From the NCBI GenBank assembly GCA_026545225.1, contig CM048853.1, positions 41,184,755-41,248,754 on the forward strand: a stretch of 64,000 nucleotides of DNA, in the 5' to 3' direction. The DNA comes from Cornus controversa. Its lineage: Eukaryota > Streptophyta > Magnoliopsida > Cornales > Cornaceae. Of this stretch, positions 34,694 through 46,683 are shown piece by piece. Numbering within the stretch: position 1 is the stretch's first letter; the number at the start of each line of letters is the position of its first letter. A program made the translations under genes and the position numbers. The notes beneath the pieces are model-generated. The model saw only the letters and a program-made list of their open reading frames with translations. It was not told where the DNA came from and did no database searches.

Positions 34694-37600
34694 TTAATAA
34701 CCATAGTTGTTGCCATACACCGAACCGTAACCTCCAGTTTGGCCTGCAAGTCCGGTGTTCGAAGGAGGTGATGCGTAAAGAGAACCATGAGCTGTGTACG
34801 AGTTATAGCCTTGGTCCGCGGACCCACCTGTTTGGTTCTGTTGCGGGTTTGCTGCTTCAGCCATGAAATTCTGCAACACAAATCGCAATCAGCTGATAAT
34901 CGGATATAGTTCACAATGGAGCACTTGAAAATCAACAAGATTTAGAAGTAAATTTGGCTAAGCACGGTCACTACCACAAAAGTGCCATGTCTGTCTGTTA
35001 GACACCACCAGGCACTTGCAAGAGCATGATGGACACCATGTGAATGTGCACATAATTCAAAAACAAATCGCTATTGATGATGATGATCTAATCAACTCAA
35101 TATTTTGTTTGCACAATAACCAGAACAGGAGTATCTTGATCAACAAGATTTGGCATAAAACCTTGCAATATATAATACACAGATATACAATATATATTAA
35201 AAGTAGGAATAGCAATTGAAACACCTCTTAATAAAGTTGATTCCAGCTCAAATAATCAAAAGAAACGAAATTATGAAAATGGAAATCACAGAAAGAAATG
35301 CAAAGAAAATTAAATTCATTCAGAAGCCAATGGTAAGAAAGATTGCCTGAATCAACTGCTGAGCTGTTTGTACTTGGGAAGCAGTTCCGTTGATCTCAAC
35401 TGTCATTTCCCCAGGAACACCCCTTGTTTCCTGTATGGTAACAGTAGACCCACTAACACGCCGAATGTAGCTTATACTTGCACCAGCTGTACCAATCACA
35501 GCATCAGCATAAGATAGTGGGATTTGCATTTGCTGTGTGACCTGGAAAATAATTAATATCAAACCATTAAGTTCAGACACTTGGATACAGACACTTTTTT
35601 CTCTTGACAGAACTTGCGTGCACTTGGATTTGCTTTGGATTGCCTGAAGCATGTCCAAGTTCGTGCAAGGCTAAACTAAGCTCACAAACAAGTTATAAGA
35701 TCAAACTTTAAGCTGAACTCAAACTGGCCATGACTTGAAACCCTAAACCCACCAAAATACAGAAACCACATAAAATGTGATCCACCACCACTTCAAACTA
35801 GGGTGGAGAATAATTGTTAGGCCAGCCCAAATTCTGCCAATATTCACAAGCTCTAAGACCATCAAAAGTTTAAAGCATAAATACAACATTATACTTTCAA
35901 GTTGAGTGAGCACACAAGGAGCCAGGCATGTGTAGCTCAATTGCAATATAAATTCAGTAGTCAAATATAATTAGGAGGTCTGCGTTGTGGATATTGAGGA
36001 AGTTCAATGACATCATAGTAAGCTAGTGGTTACATATGTCCCATGACATTGCTTAGTTAACAGTTGAGCATCAAACTCCGCAAGTTATGGAAATTGACAT
36101 GAGGGATGTTGAGGGAGTAGGAAACCCCTCTACCACCTTGACCTTGAACCCAACTCACCAGACGTTGCTGGACTGACACTAGTGCTACTACTTTTCTGAC
36201 TCCTGGAAACTTGACAGGAAAAAAAAAATTATAGCATTGGGGTGAAAAGTTTACACACGTGAAGAATTGGGGTGACAGTTTATGGTCTAGTACATCTAAC
36301 AACCTGGTCCATTTGACATGGAAAACAAAGTTCAAGCTGGATCGCAATGTGGCAAACCCATTCAAGCCCTCCCTCCCCCAAAACTGGGAAAAGTATAAAA
36401 AAGTTGTCCAACCTGAGGTAAAGATGTTCAAGTGATTTACAAGTCCAGTTGTGATTGATCAACCCATCTGGAAATCTAGGTTCAGAAAGCATTCTTCCTT
36501 CCATATTCAGGCTAGGTTGGGCAGGGAGATGACTGGGCATGAAGCCAATCCTATGTCCAACCTAAACAAGATATTTTACCATCCTGGTGCTGAACTTGAT
36601 TCCTATATTCAACAAAGTCTCCAGCTTTTTCCCCCGACTTTAAAAACTCTTGTGATTAGAGTAAAACCAGAACTGGAAGCAGATATTAACCTGTGTGATG
36701 ACTGAAGGCGCCTGCTGGGCGTTTGATGAAGGATGTACTCCCATCGGAGCTTCTCTGCCATAGACGGAAATACCCTGATGAGGCTGTTTTTCTAGCAGAG
36801 GAGGCATGTCAGCTGGTTGATAGTAATTGTCAAGTTGCCTAGGAGGTGGCATGAAATGATGATTAGCTCCATAACCAGGACCTCCACCCGTATTTGGAGG
36901 AAAAGCTTGAGGTGGTGGACCCCAGGATTGGGGAGGAGGCATATGTTCCATCTGAGGGTTCGGCATTTGCATCTGAAGAAACTCATAGTGAGTCAGTTTA
37001 ATATTTTCAACATGTCATAAAATAGTTCACTTGACTGAATTGCTGAAGAAAAGAACCAACTTACATTCATTTCAAACAACGGAATTATACTGCGATCAAC
37101 TAAAAATTTCCTCAGATGAGAAGCAATTAATTCAATTGCCTTGTGTACACCTGCAGGCTCCCCTACTACTTCCACAATCCTATCATCTTGAATAGCAAAA
37201 ATGGGTAGGTCCTCTGCATTAATCCATTTCAATAATTAGCAAGAGTAAGATGTATGAAAGAGGAAATGTAGATACAAGTCAAAAACGTACTTTGAAGGAG
37301 CTTAAAATAAGCACAATCTATGATTGCCCCAGACAGTACGGTGAATATATATATATATAGAGAGAGAGAGTGAAGATGAGAATCTGTGGAATAGGAAAAT
37401 TCTGTTATAAATTTCTGAAAGTTAAATTAATTCTTCGCATCCAGCTAAAGCCAATGGTAAACCAAATCCTCAGTACAGGCAGCCATACTCATGAAGAATG
37501 CAAGAATGGATACGGTGCAACTCTTGTCAACAATTTCCAAACTAAACTTAAATTGTTTCTTTAAAACCTGGATATATACATAAAAACAAAATACATATAT

Positions 37601-40600
37601 GATGCTCCAAAACATTTAGTACAGTAATTTGAGCTCAACTATTTAATTCCAACAAGTTGAACTAAACCCAAGAAAAGAATCAAGCGAATGTATAGAAGAA
37701 CTTGCATGTTTCCTCGCAAATTTATGAAAACACATCAGTGTGTCACAATAAATAGCAGAAAAAAATGAGAAAACATGTACAGCAATAAGCCAGTGATGAC
37801 TTTCTCAAAACCCAGTAAATCCAGCAACGAGTTTGTTTCTCAAGATTTATCAAATTTAGTAGGTCAAAATAATGAATTGTCTCAGAAAACCCAAATCGTA
37901 AAGATGTAATTTTTGCTAGAAGAAGAAAACACGTGAAAAAACTAACTTTAGCCAAAGTAAGAGAGGAACAATACTATAGGAATACAAATGCAACGAAGAA
38001 AACCTGTCCCAAGTACTCTAACAATGCAATTAGATGCTTCTTGAATAGATTTGACTGTTGCCCCTTGTTTTCCAATTAAATTTCCCGCTTGTGCGGCTGC
38101 CACAAGCAGCCTTGTTGAAACCTTGCCTCCCGCACCTGGTGGAGCATGAGAAGAATCACCTTCTAACCCATCCACAATGCGTTTATGAACCCTAAGAAGG
38201 CCATCAATAGCAGGGGGAAGAGAAGCATCAGGCTCTTCCTTGGCAGATACCATAACCTTTCCAAGAGAACAACAGAAGGAATCATCAGCACAATCACCAG
38301 ATAACTAAAAATTTTGTGTCTAATTAATAGTACAACAGAAAATTGGAGTTGGAGTACTATGAACTCATTTCTCATACAATAGGGGTAAAAGAATAACAAT
38401 ATTTGAAATTTGCCAGAGACCAGCCATTTTTTCCTGAAAGCCATGCTGAATATTATTAAACCTTGGAAAACGGTGATCAGAGAAAAATGACAAGAAAATA
38501 TGAGGTAAAATACAATGCATAAAATTTTGATTTACCAGATGTAACTCAAAAAAAATTTCACCTATTATACAACCTGGATAGTTGGGAACAGAGGCCAAAC
38601 AGTAAATTTTCTATCCATTCGAGAAGAAAAAATAAGGGCGGCAATAGAAAAGGGGGGAGAAGGGGTGGGGGAGAGAAGTGCCTTTTAAAAAAATAAAATT
38701 CTATAAATAGTTACATGGAAACAGTCCACAACCATGAGAAGATTATCAAGAACATGGTTCAAATCACAATTTTTGCAATTCATATGAAGTTAAAGAAGAT
38801 CAAATTAAAAGAGAACAATTTAAAAGCAAAATGTTTTAATTTGAAGGCAAGAACTCAGGACCTTGCATGATCAAGTTTTGAATCATCAGGAGTCATATTT
38901 TGTTTTGTTCTTTTAAGTTTATATTCTGTAGTTAAGTTTCATCATGTTCGTTTTGTTTTAAGACTCAGGAGTAATTTTTATAATTCCGAAATTCTCAAAA
39001 CATGATTAAAGGACTAGCCCAGTGCATGTGGCTCCTGTCACCGGGGGTTGGGGACGGTTAAATGTATGCAGCTGTGACCTCGAGGTCCCAATAGAGCAAC
39101 CTTACCGTTATGCTCTCGAATCTTACCATTGCGCCGAGGCCCGCCCTCATTCTCCAAACATGACTGCAGAGTAATTTTGAGTAATTTTGCGTATGTTATG
39201 TGATTAGGCATTTTCATATGGAATTTAGTCAGTTTATAATAGTTTTAAAAGCGAAGTCATAATTTTTGTCATTTTGTACTGGTTTCTCCAATTCATACTA
39301 GCAACAAGAGTTACAAAACCTTGTTCCCAAGAACCAACTATAAGTCTCAGTCCATAACTCATTGATACATAGGTGAGAATCTGAATTACACAAGACTCGG
39401 ATGAGTCCCTAGGGAATCAACCAAGTCTCGTCTAAGTCCCTAGGGAATTGGACGAGTCTCGCTTGAGTCTCTTTCAAGGCCCCAGAGACTCAATCGAGTG
39501 CACATCTTATGGTGTTTAAAGTCAATAAAATTTCATAACCGTGATAACCAATTCTGTTTCGTTACACCCTATAGGACGCCGCATCCGTTACAAGACATTC
39601 GCGTCCACATTTTTTAGCCATGCTAAAAAGTAAAAACTATTTTTTGAGATGCCGACTCATTTCCTCCATCTAATATTTATTCTTAACCACCACAAAACTA
39701 CAAATAACCCAACTTATAGTTGACAACACTAGGAAAACCACAAAACTCCTCTTTTCCATTCCCAGAACCTTACCCAACCAACCCCAAACAAAAATTGCAA
39801 CTTTTTTTTTCTATAAAACAAATATATATATTTTCAAATAGAACACTAAAGATCCCAAATCAGTTTGGAACCAGAACTTATGGGAGAGAGTTTCTTTGCA
39901 TTTGTCCTACATCTATTGAGAAGGCATACAAACATAAAAGTCAGAAGACTTGGGTGAGTTTTTCTAGACGAGCTGGCAAATGAACTTTAACCACCCTAGG
40001 ATCTATAAAATCCTATCCTTACTGCATCAGCCTTGAGAGTACGATTTTTAATCTCCTAGCTTGCTGCAATGCCATAGGACTTGGTGTGTATCGAACAGGG
40101 TGGTGCAGCTAATTGCATAATTCAAGCGGTGCAATCAGATTTTTCAGCCATACGTTATAAGTTGAGAAATTTCAAATTTTGGGTTAACACCCTAGTTCTT
40201 TCCAACGATTTGATCCAACAAACTTGAACCCCATCACAATTGTTTATCAAGCCTTATTCCATAATCATAAAAAAAACTATCACCAAAACCCCAAACAAAC
40301 AAACACAAATATTCGAACAGAACAAGTCACAAAACTTCTGTCCACCAATGCTTCTGATCACGGCCATCAGGCAAAGTTGGTAATTCCAACCACTGTTGAC
40401 CAATATCACATAAAGTCGCGAGATTGTTGAACGGGAGAGAGTTGCAAAATTGTTGTGATGAGAGGGACCCATGACAGTGATAGAGGAGAGCGACTTAGAT
40501 TCCCAACCTTTGTCGTCAGCATTGTTGGTGAATACAGTACAGTGCAGAGTTAGGAGGGAAAATCGTCAATGAGAGAAGGAAAATTGTCAATTAAAAGAGA

Positions 40601-43600
40601 AGCTTGGTCCAAATGCTTACATGAATAGTGATTTTCATAAAGTGTAAAAAATTTCCTAGACATTATTGTTTTATTTACCTTACATTTCAGTATATGAGTA
40701 ATTTGAGGTCCTAACTTCACATTTGAGTAGCTTTTCTCTATATTAATAGTTGAATGGCGAAACTATGTTTCACTTCATTTGTACAATATCATCTAAAACC
40801 TAGCAAGCATGGATACGGATACGGATACGGCACATGTTAGGAATTGTGGCTTATATTCCTATTATAATTGTGTTTCAATTTTAGAGTTGTAATTTATTTA
40901 GTAATTTCTTGTTAGGCACATCTTGGGCTTCAAGTAAATTGTAATCCTTGTGCAACAAGAAATGGGTTTGGAGACTCTATAAATAGAGGTAGGGTTAAAG
41001 GGAAACAGAGAGAGAGGAAAGATGTAAGGGATTGGTGAGTGCTGTGAAGAGAGGAGAGAGTATATGTAATTCCAGGGGGAAGATGCCAAGAGAGAGTGAA
41101 AGAGTGTGTGGTAAGCATACTTTCCGCGAGTTGTATATTCTCTTCTCAATATAGTGAAATCTCTCTCTCCATGGATGTAGTTCTAGAGTTGGGTTAACCA
41201 TGTAAAATATTGTGTTGTGCATGAATGTGTTTGATTGTTATCTCCATATATGTTTGTATGATTGTGATGTGATGATATGCTTCCGCTGTGTTGAACGAAG
41301 GGAGATTAATTTCCAATAAGACATGGATACGATACGATGCGGGTACAATGATACGACAAACCTCAAAAAAACAGGATACGAGTACGGCAAGATATGACAA
41401 TATAAAAATAACAAATTATATTTTTATATAAACAAAAAATAGAGTTATTAACATTTTTTTATAAAATATTATGATTAAACAACAAAATAACAGTTAAAAA
41501 TCATATTGCATTATTTGCATGGATAAATTTTGTACTAAATTATGATACATATTGTTGAAAAAGTTACATTTTAATGTTCAAAACTTGTTAGAAATGTGTT
41601 TCGAAGTATTGGATACGTGTTAAAAATAAAAAAATTATTTTAAAATTATGGATATATTTAAGAAGTATTGGACACGTATTCGCGAGTATCCGAGGAGTAT
41701 CGGTATCCGATATAGGTACGTTACTCTTGTAGAAATATCAGTGCTTCTTAAACTAAAACACAAGTTTATAACATTTTTGTTACTGTACTTTTTCTTGGTA
41801 CGAATTTGATAAACCACATAACATTGCAGTCTGAATATATATTTTAAATGTTGAATTTAGGTTCTATATTCCTTTCACATACTATAGAATCATAAAGGCC
41901 GTGATATTTGAGAACTTCCGAGAAGATTAAGACTGAAAGGTTTGTAAAAAAATTATTTAGTCAAATTATTTAACTGCAATAGGTAACTATTGTCCATACT
42001 GCAATCACAGGTTGATTTAAGCTTAAAGAGAGTACTCTAGTATTAACAATGATCTCCAGCATTCTTAACGGTGCTTAAAATTTGTGGCAAGAAATCAATC
42101 ATCCAAGTTCTGAAGTTACCAGATAGAACTCAGAGCTTCTCGATACTCATTTTCATATAAGATACATCTGTATTTATTTGAATCAACTTTTCAGCAGTTG
42201 TAACTATCAATGCTGATCCCAGCAATCTGGATGTTTGATTCTTCATATTTGAGAATACATTGATGATTGATTTGTTGCCTTTAAATTTTGCCGACAGAAC
42301 CTGCACACATCGATTTTGTTATTGCAATAAAAGGAGCTTTACTAAAACTTAGTTCTTCTGTGTTTTCGTCACTTTTCTTCCTTTGGTATATATAAATATT
42401 TTTGCGGTAGATGTAATTCTAATATGAAGTTATATTTTGATCTATAAGATGTCAAAATTTTCATTGCTCCACATTCCTCTCCTAGGTTAGATTCATTATT
42501 ACCAAACAAATATATGTTCCAACTTTCTAAAACAGCAGAGGTAGAAAGCAGTAAATGAAGCCATAAGACAAATGACTTGTGTGTGCCACAAAGAAATTTT
42601 CTCCCTCCTGCATCTTCATAACAATGAACCATTATATCCTCTAATCCGATTATACAGTATAGGTAAATTCCAAGAATTTTAGAATGAATGGGATTTTAAA
42701 CTTCGTATTTTATTCAAAAGCAGCACTACCATGGTTGGATGACAAACATCAATTTGTTCAATGATTTAACAGCCACTGATCGATAATTGATTTTCTCATT
42801 TCAATTGTTTTATTGCTAAAATGATTACGTATCTTTCATTTAGATTTTCGAATTAAATAAATGTTTCTGACATGACAACCAAACTTCTAATCATAATTAT
42901 ATAATAAAAACATAGTTCTTCTCATACCAAACGTTTCATTTTAGCAGTCTATCACATTGCACTTCGGTTTTAGTGATAACGCAAACTTCTACCATATAAT
43001 AAAACTATATTTGCAAGTGATTAGTATTTTAATATTAATCTTCACACCTTTTAACAAGTTTCCTTGTTTACTTGCATGCATTCAACATTGTTTAATCATC
43101 ATAGAAAGAAATTGTTAGTGAACAAACGAAATTGATAGCTGATCTCGGAGGAGAGCTATTTGAAAGTGAACTTGCAGAACCTTCATACTAGCAGATTGTT
43201 TTAAATGTAAAATCGAGGAAGAAGAATAAGGAACACCAAAACTTGGTAAAAAAACAAATTTTAATATACTAAGAAAACATCAAAATAGGCCAGACCAAAA
43301 AATATTGAGCATTAAACAGTACTGGCTTGCTAGAATGTCCATAAATCTCCCATAGAAAGATACAATGAATAAAGAAAAGAAAATACAATCTTACAGCTCT
43401 TTCTGCTGTTCCTGGAGGACCATCCAGGATCTTAATGCGAGCTCGGGTCTCCTCACACATCTTTTTAATGTACTCTCCTTTGCGTCCAATGATACTACCA
43501 ACCTTCTGTGCAGGAACCAACATCCGGAAGACACTCTCTCCAGGCCATCCAGGCCACCTCTTTTCGCCACCTGGCCCACTTCCAATAACTGAATCATCTC

Positions 43601-43679
43601 CCTCTTTTTGTTCAGGATGCGAATTCTCTGGTATTCCATCAATATCATGTTCAACAAAACTTTGATCAAGTTCAGCCAT
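34694..43679 (-). CDS. FLK: FLK, triple-KH RNA-binding flowering regulator
   Basis: FLK is a nuclear KH-domain protein of the autonomous flowering pathway that acts on FLC RNA in Arabidopsis. Coding exons (minus): 43395-43679, 38004-38256, 37065-37213, 36691-36972, 35347-35541, 34694-34870. All phases join and give 446 residues. KH1 has GRKG at 65-68 after [22 protein letters not shown]2 spans the second and third exons with GKQG at 157-160. KH3 has GTAG at 340-343 within [16 protein letters not shown] Pro/Gly-rich linker ([16 protein letters not shown]) precedes KH3, and a Gly/Tyr-rich tail ends [10 protein letters not shown]. The N-terminus [18 protein letters not shown] strongly resembles Arabidopsis FLK. 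Intron 1 is 5.1 kb. The intron after KH3 begins GC (CAG/GCAATC), a probable GC-AG intron. Start chosen because the acidic N-terminus is conserved. Confidence 0.95.
39016..39147 (-). mobile_element. Au-type SINE (internally deleted)
   Basis: On the minus strand it reads CTCGGCGCAATGGTAAGATT, then GGTAAGGTTGCTCTATTGGG, ACCTCGAGGTCAC, GCATACATTTAACCGTCCCC and ends GAGCCACATGCACTGGGC. This is the order of the angiosperm Au SINE: tRNA-like head, then a tail with CCCTCCCCAGACCCC and GTGCACTGGG. Part of the B-box region is deleted. Confidence 0.7.
40835..41318 (+). mobile_element. Candidate copia-type solo LTR in an older GGATACG repeat
   Basis: Starts TGTTAGGAATTGTGGC and ends ATTTCCAATA. A TATA context, ctctataaatagagg, lies at 40976-40990. 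Flanking 5-mers gcaca and agaca match only partly, so the ends are uncertain. Both flanks carry catggatacg..atacg sequence, continuing to about 41720 (gtatcggtatccgata), so it appears to have landed inside another dispersed repeat. Confidence 0.5.
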
Positions 43680-44080
43680 AAGTATTGCGCTGAAACATAT
43701 AACCAAATTGAAACTATAAGCAATCATATTCAACAGTCAAGCATACATAAACCAATTCAAAAGGCCATAATATTGTTATGACTGCAAAGAAAGACATATA
43801 AAGGGTAAAGAAGACAAGCAAAGCAACTAACGATATAGCACAGACCCAATATAACAAAACCCTAGAAACTGAATATATATGTATGAGATGTATCATGTAT
43901 GTACTTACATGGATGATAAGCAGAGCAGCAATGGCAATTTGGAAGCAGACAACGATTTTGGAGTGTGAAGCAGTGGAGAAGAAAGAAACAGTTAACGGGT
44001 TTTTAGGTTTTCAGAGGTTTAGAGATAAAAAGTACAAAAGGCTTCGAAGAATGATGCGTGTTTCTATGTGACGATAGACG
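43680..44080 (-). promoter_or_regulatory. 5' leader intron and promoter-proximal region of FLK
   Basis: Minus-strand donor CAT/GTAAGTAC at 43912 and acceptor TTTCAG at about 43690 define a leader intron between a 5' UTR exon (about 43913-44075) and the start codon exon. The transcription start is not readable. Confidence 0.5.
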
Positions 44081-45452
44081 ATCTCTGGCTTTGGCGTTGT
44101 TTCGGTAATTACACTGAGGTCCTTTTGAAGACCTCAATTTCGATTTTGACCTATGGAGTATGACGAAAATACCCTTCTCCTACTACAGCTTCAAATTGGA
44201 GTATTTGACCATAGGAGCTTCGGACCAGGGATGCGGACAAACTTGAACTCCAAAAATAAAAACCTAATGTCCAAAAATAAAAACCTAATTATAGGTTGCA
44301 TACAATGGGAGGTATAAAAGAATTGATTTGTGAACTAAATAGGGTATCCTCTATCTCACACAACCCGTATGAGTGATAAGTGAGAGGGAGGATATAAGTA
44401 TACACATTTCTTGGATATTTTATACCATTGTAATTATCTAGAATAGTATATAATAGAATCTCTTGTGATGTTTAGGCATGTGCTAGATTGTACTGTATTA
44501 TCTGAAATCTTATGTGATTGTTTTATTATTTGAGATTGGATTGCGTGTGTTTTCGTTGTCAAAAAAATATATATATAAATTAAAAAAATGAGTGAGACAA
44601 TTGAAGTAGGATCAATTGGAGGCCAACGATTGTATATTGTCTACAACTAGGGTAATGCTAGGAGAAAGTGAAAGTCAAAACCAACATATGATTTGAGTAG
44701 GGTTATGACCTTGATAAAATAGAATCACGAAACAAGATTTACAAAATTCTCACATAGTTGGAGGAAAAGTTATGTTGGTGAAATGAGTGTAGGTCTTGCT
44801 GGAAGTTGAAAGAAGCAACATGTAAAATCCTTGGCTTCCCAATGGAAGGTTCAGGATTTGAGTTTCAGTGGAAGGAGTGTGCGTGTGATTCTACTTACCT
44901 ATTAAAAAAAATATATCATGAATTTAAATATAAAAAATGATAGTGAGGCAGAATTATAAGACCTAAACTTTTACATCCATTGAATGCATGTGGTGAGTCC
45001 CACGACATGCATGATGCTTTAAATATTTACTATATGTTTTCCGTAAAAAGTTTTAAACACCTCATAAACTTGCACCAAGTGCTATTTTTACCCAAGGTTT
45101 TGCTACGTCTAGTATTTTAAATGAAATACATAAATCCGCAATATCAACCCGCCTCTCCAATCCAAGTGATTAATAATGCACATACGTATGATGGTATTGG
45201 GCTATGCTATGCAGATCATTACAATCACAAACCAAAGAAAATCGATTAATGTGTGTTCTTGTGTCAGTTTCAGCCATGAAGGAAAGAAAGAAAAATAATC
45301 CTATAGAATCCAAAATTCATAGCCTTGCTTGGCATTTATTACAAACAACGTACGTGTTCTGTATCTACCTCTCTAAAAATGGAGGTAAGACTAGCTGACA
45401 CCTACCTCTCCCAGACTCTGCTCAAGAGGGAGCCTTGTGCACTGGTTATTAC
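44081..45452. other. Intergenic region between FLK and Alba
   Basis: No gene supported. Short ORFs at 45204-45588 have no protein character and run into the transposon at 45461. Confidence 0.45.
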
Positions 45453-45460
45453 CTTGGGTA

Positions 45461-46065
45461 TAGGAATGGCAACGGGGCGGGTATGCCAAAAACCCTACCC
45501 CGCCCCGTCAAGAAAATACTCAATCCATCTCCCATTAAGAACCCTAACAGGTTTGTGGCAAGCATACCACCACTACTGCCCCGTTTAGAGAGAGAGAGGA
45601 ATAACAGAATCCTTAAACTCTGCTTTATTTGCTTTGAATTCGATGTTTGGGCTAAATGTACCCAAACGATGATATAACACTCCTTCACAATTTCACCAGG
45701 ATTAAATTGTAGCCAAAAGATCTCTAGTTTCAAACAACTTCTAAGTTCTCTTTAACTCTTTTTCTCGTTTTGTTGTTCATTCAAACTCATGAATGAAATT
45801 TGAAAATTATTTTTTATCGAATAGAATAAACCCTAGTGGCTGCCATATATTTATATAAATAATATAATAATAAAAGAAATGGCACACTCCATACAATTAT
45901 TTCACTATATATATATATAATCGGGGCGGGGCCGGGCGGGAACTAGGCGAGTTTTCTTAAAAAAATTATACCCGCCCCTACTCCTATTAGGGGCATACCA
46001 AATCCCCTCCATTAGGGGCGGAGCGGGGCGGAAACCCGTCGGGGAGGAGGAAATTGCCACCCCTA
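45461..46065. mobile_element. 605-bp non-autonomous hAT element with GC-rich ends
   Basis: Ends TAGGAATGGCAACGGGGCGG (left) and, reversed, TAGGGGTGGCAATTTCCTCC (right) match the plant hAT terminus TAGGGGTGGCAA. The TSD is cttgggta (45453-45460) versus cttgcgta (46066-46073), one mismatch. Both subterminal regions are runs of GGGGCGGG/CCCCGCC, strikingly GC-rich in this AT-rich window. The centre is AT-rich. No transposase. Confidence 0.75.
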
Positions 46066-46683
46066 CTTGCGTACGACCTTTTTTAAGGTATGTGTTCTGT
46101 ATCAAAATTAGCACACATTGGAACCGGATATGATCATATGCCAATGCAGTAGAGAAAACAATCACACTGTCAAAGCTATTAGGCTAAAAGCCTTTTGGAT
46201 TTCCAATGTGATAAAATTGTAGGTTAGAGTAACTTGTGCTATTGGCACAAAAAGCATCAATGTTATAAGAAACCACCAACGTATGTCTTTTAATGGTTGT
46301 TATTGCAGTGATTTGGTACCCATTTAGCATCGAAAAGAAAAGCTAAAAAAATGAGCAAGACAATCTGAAAAATGATCTGTAAATTCTTCTCCACTTTTAC
46401 GATTGATAATCATCATACAGATACAGGGAATTGGAAAAGTACAAGTTTGAAAAGATATATTTAGACTGATTACAACTCTAAAATACGAAAAACAACAACT
46501 AGAAAGAAGCTTATAATCACATCTTTCCCAGAACGCAAGATCAAAGGTTGAGTTTGCTCTTAACTATTTGATATTAGCAGCAATTTTAAGCAGAATGTAC
46601 CTAGCTACCCCTCTTATCTAGACTCATGCAAACTGTAGAATCAATGTAAACATTATGCTACAACAATGGAACATCTAATGATG

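Larger units (their letters stand above)
38257..43394 (-). other. 5.1-kb first coding intron of FLK
   Basis: Contains an Au-type SINE (39016-39147), a candidate solo LTR (40835-41318) and a flanking GGATACG-rich repeat. The rest is AT-rich, with no gene on either strand. A long first intron is where regulatory elements would be expected, but none can be read here. Confidence 0.7.
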
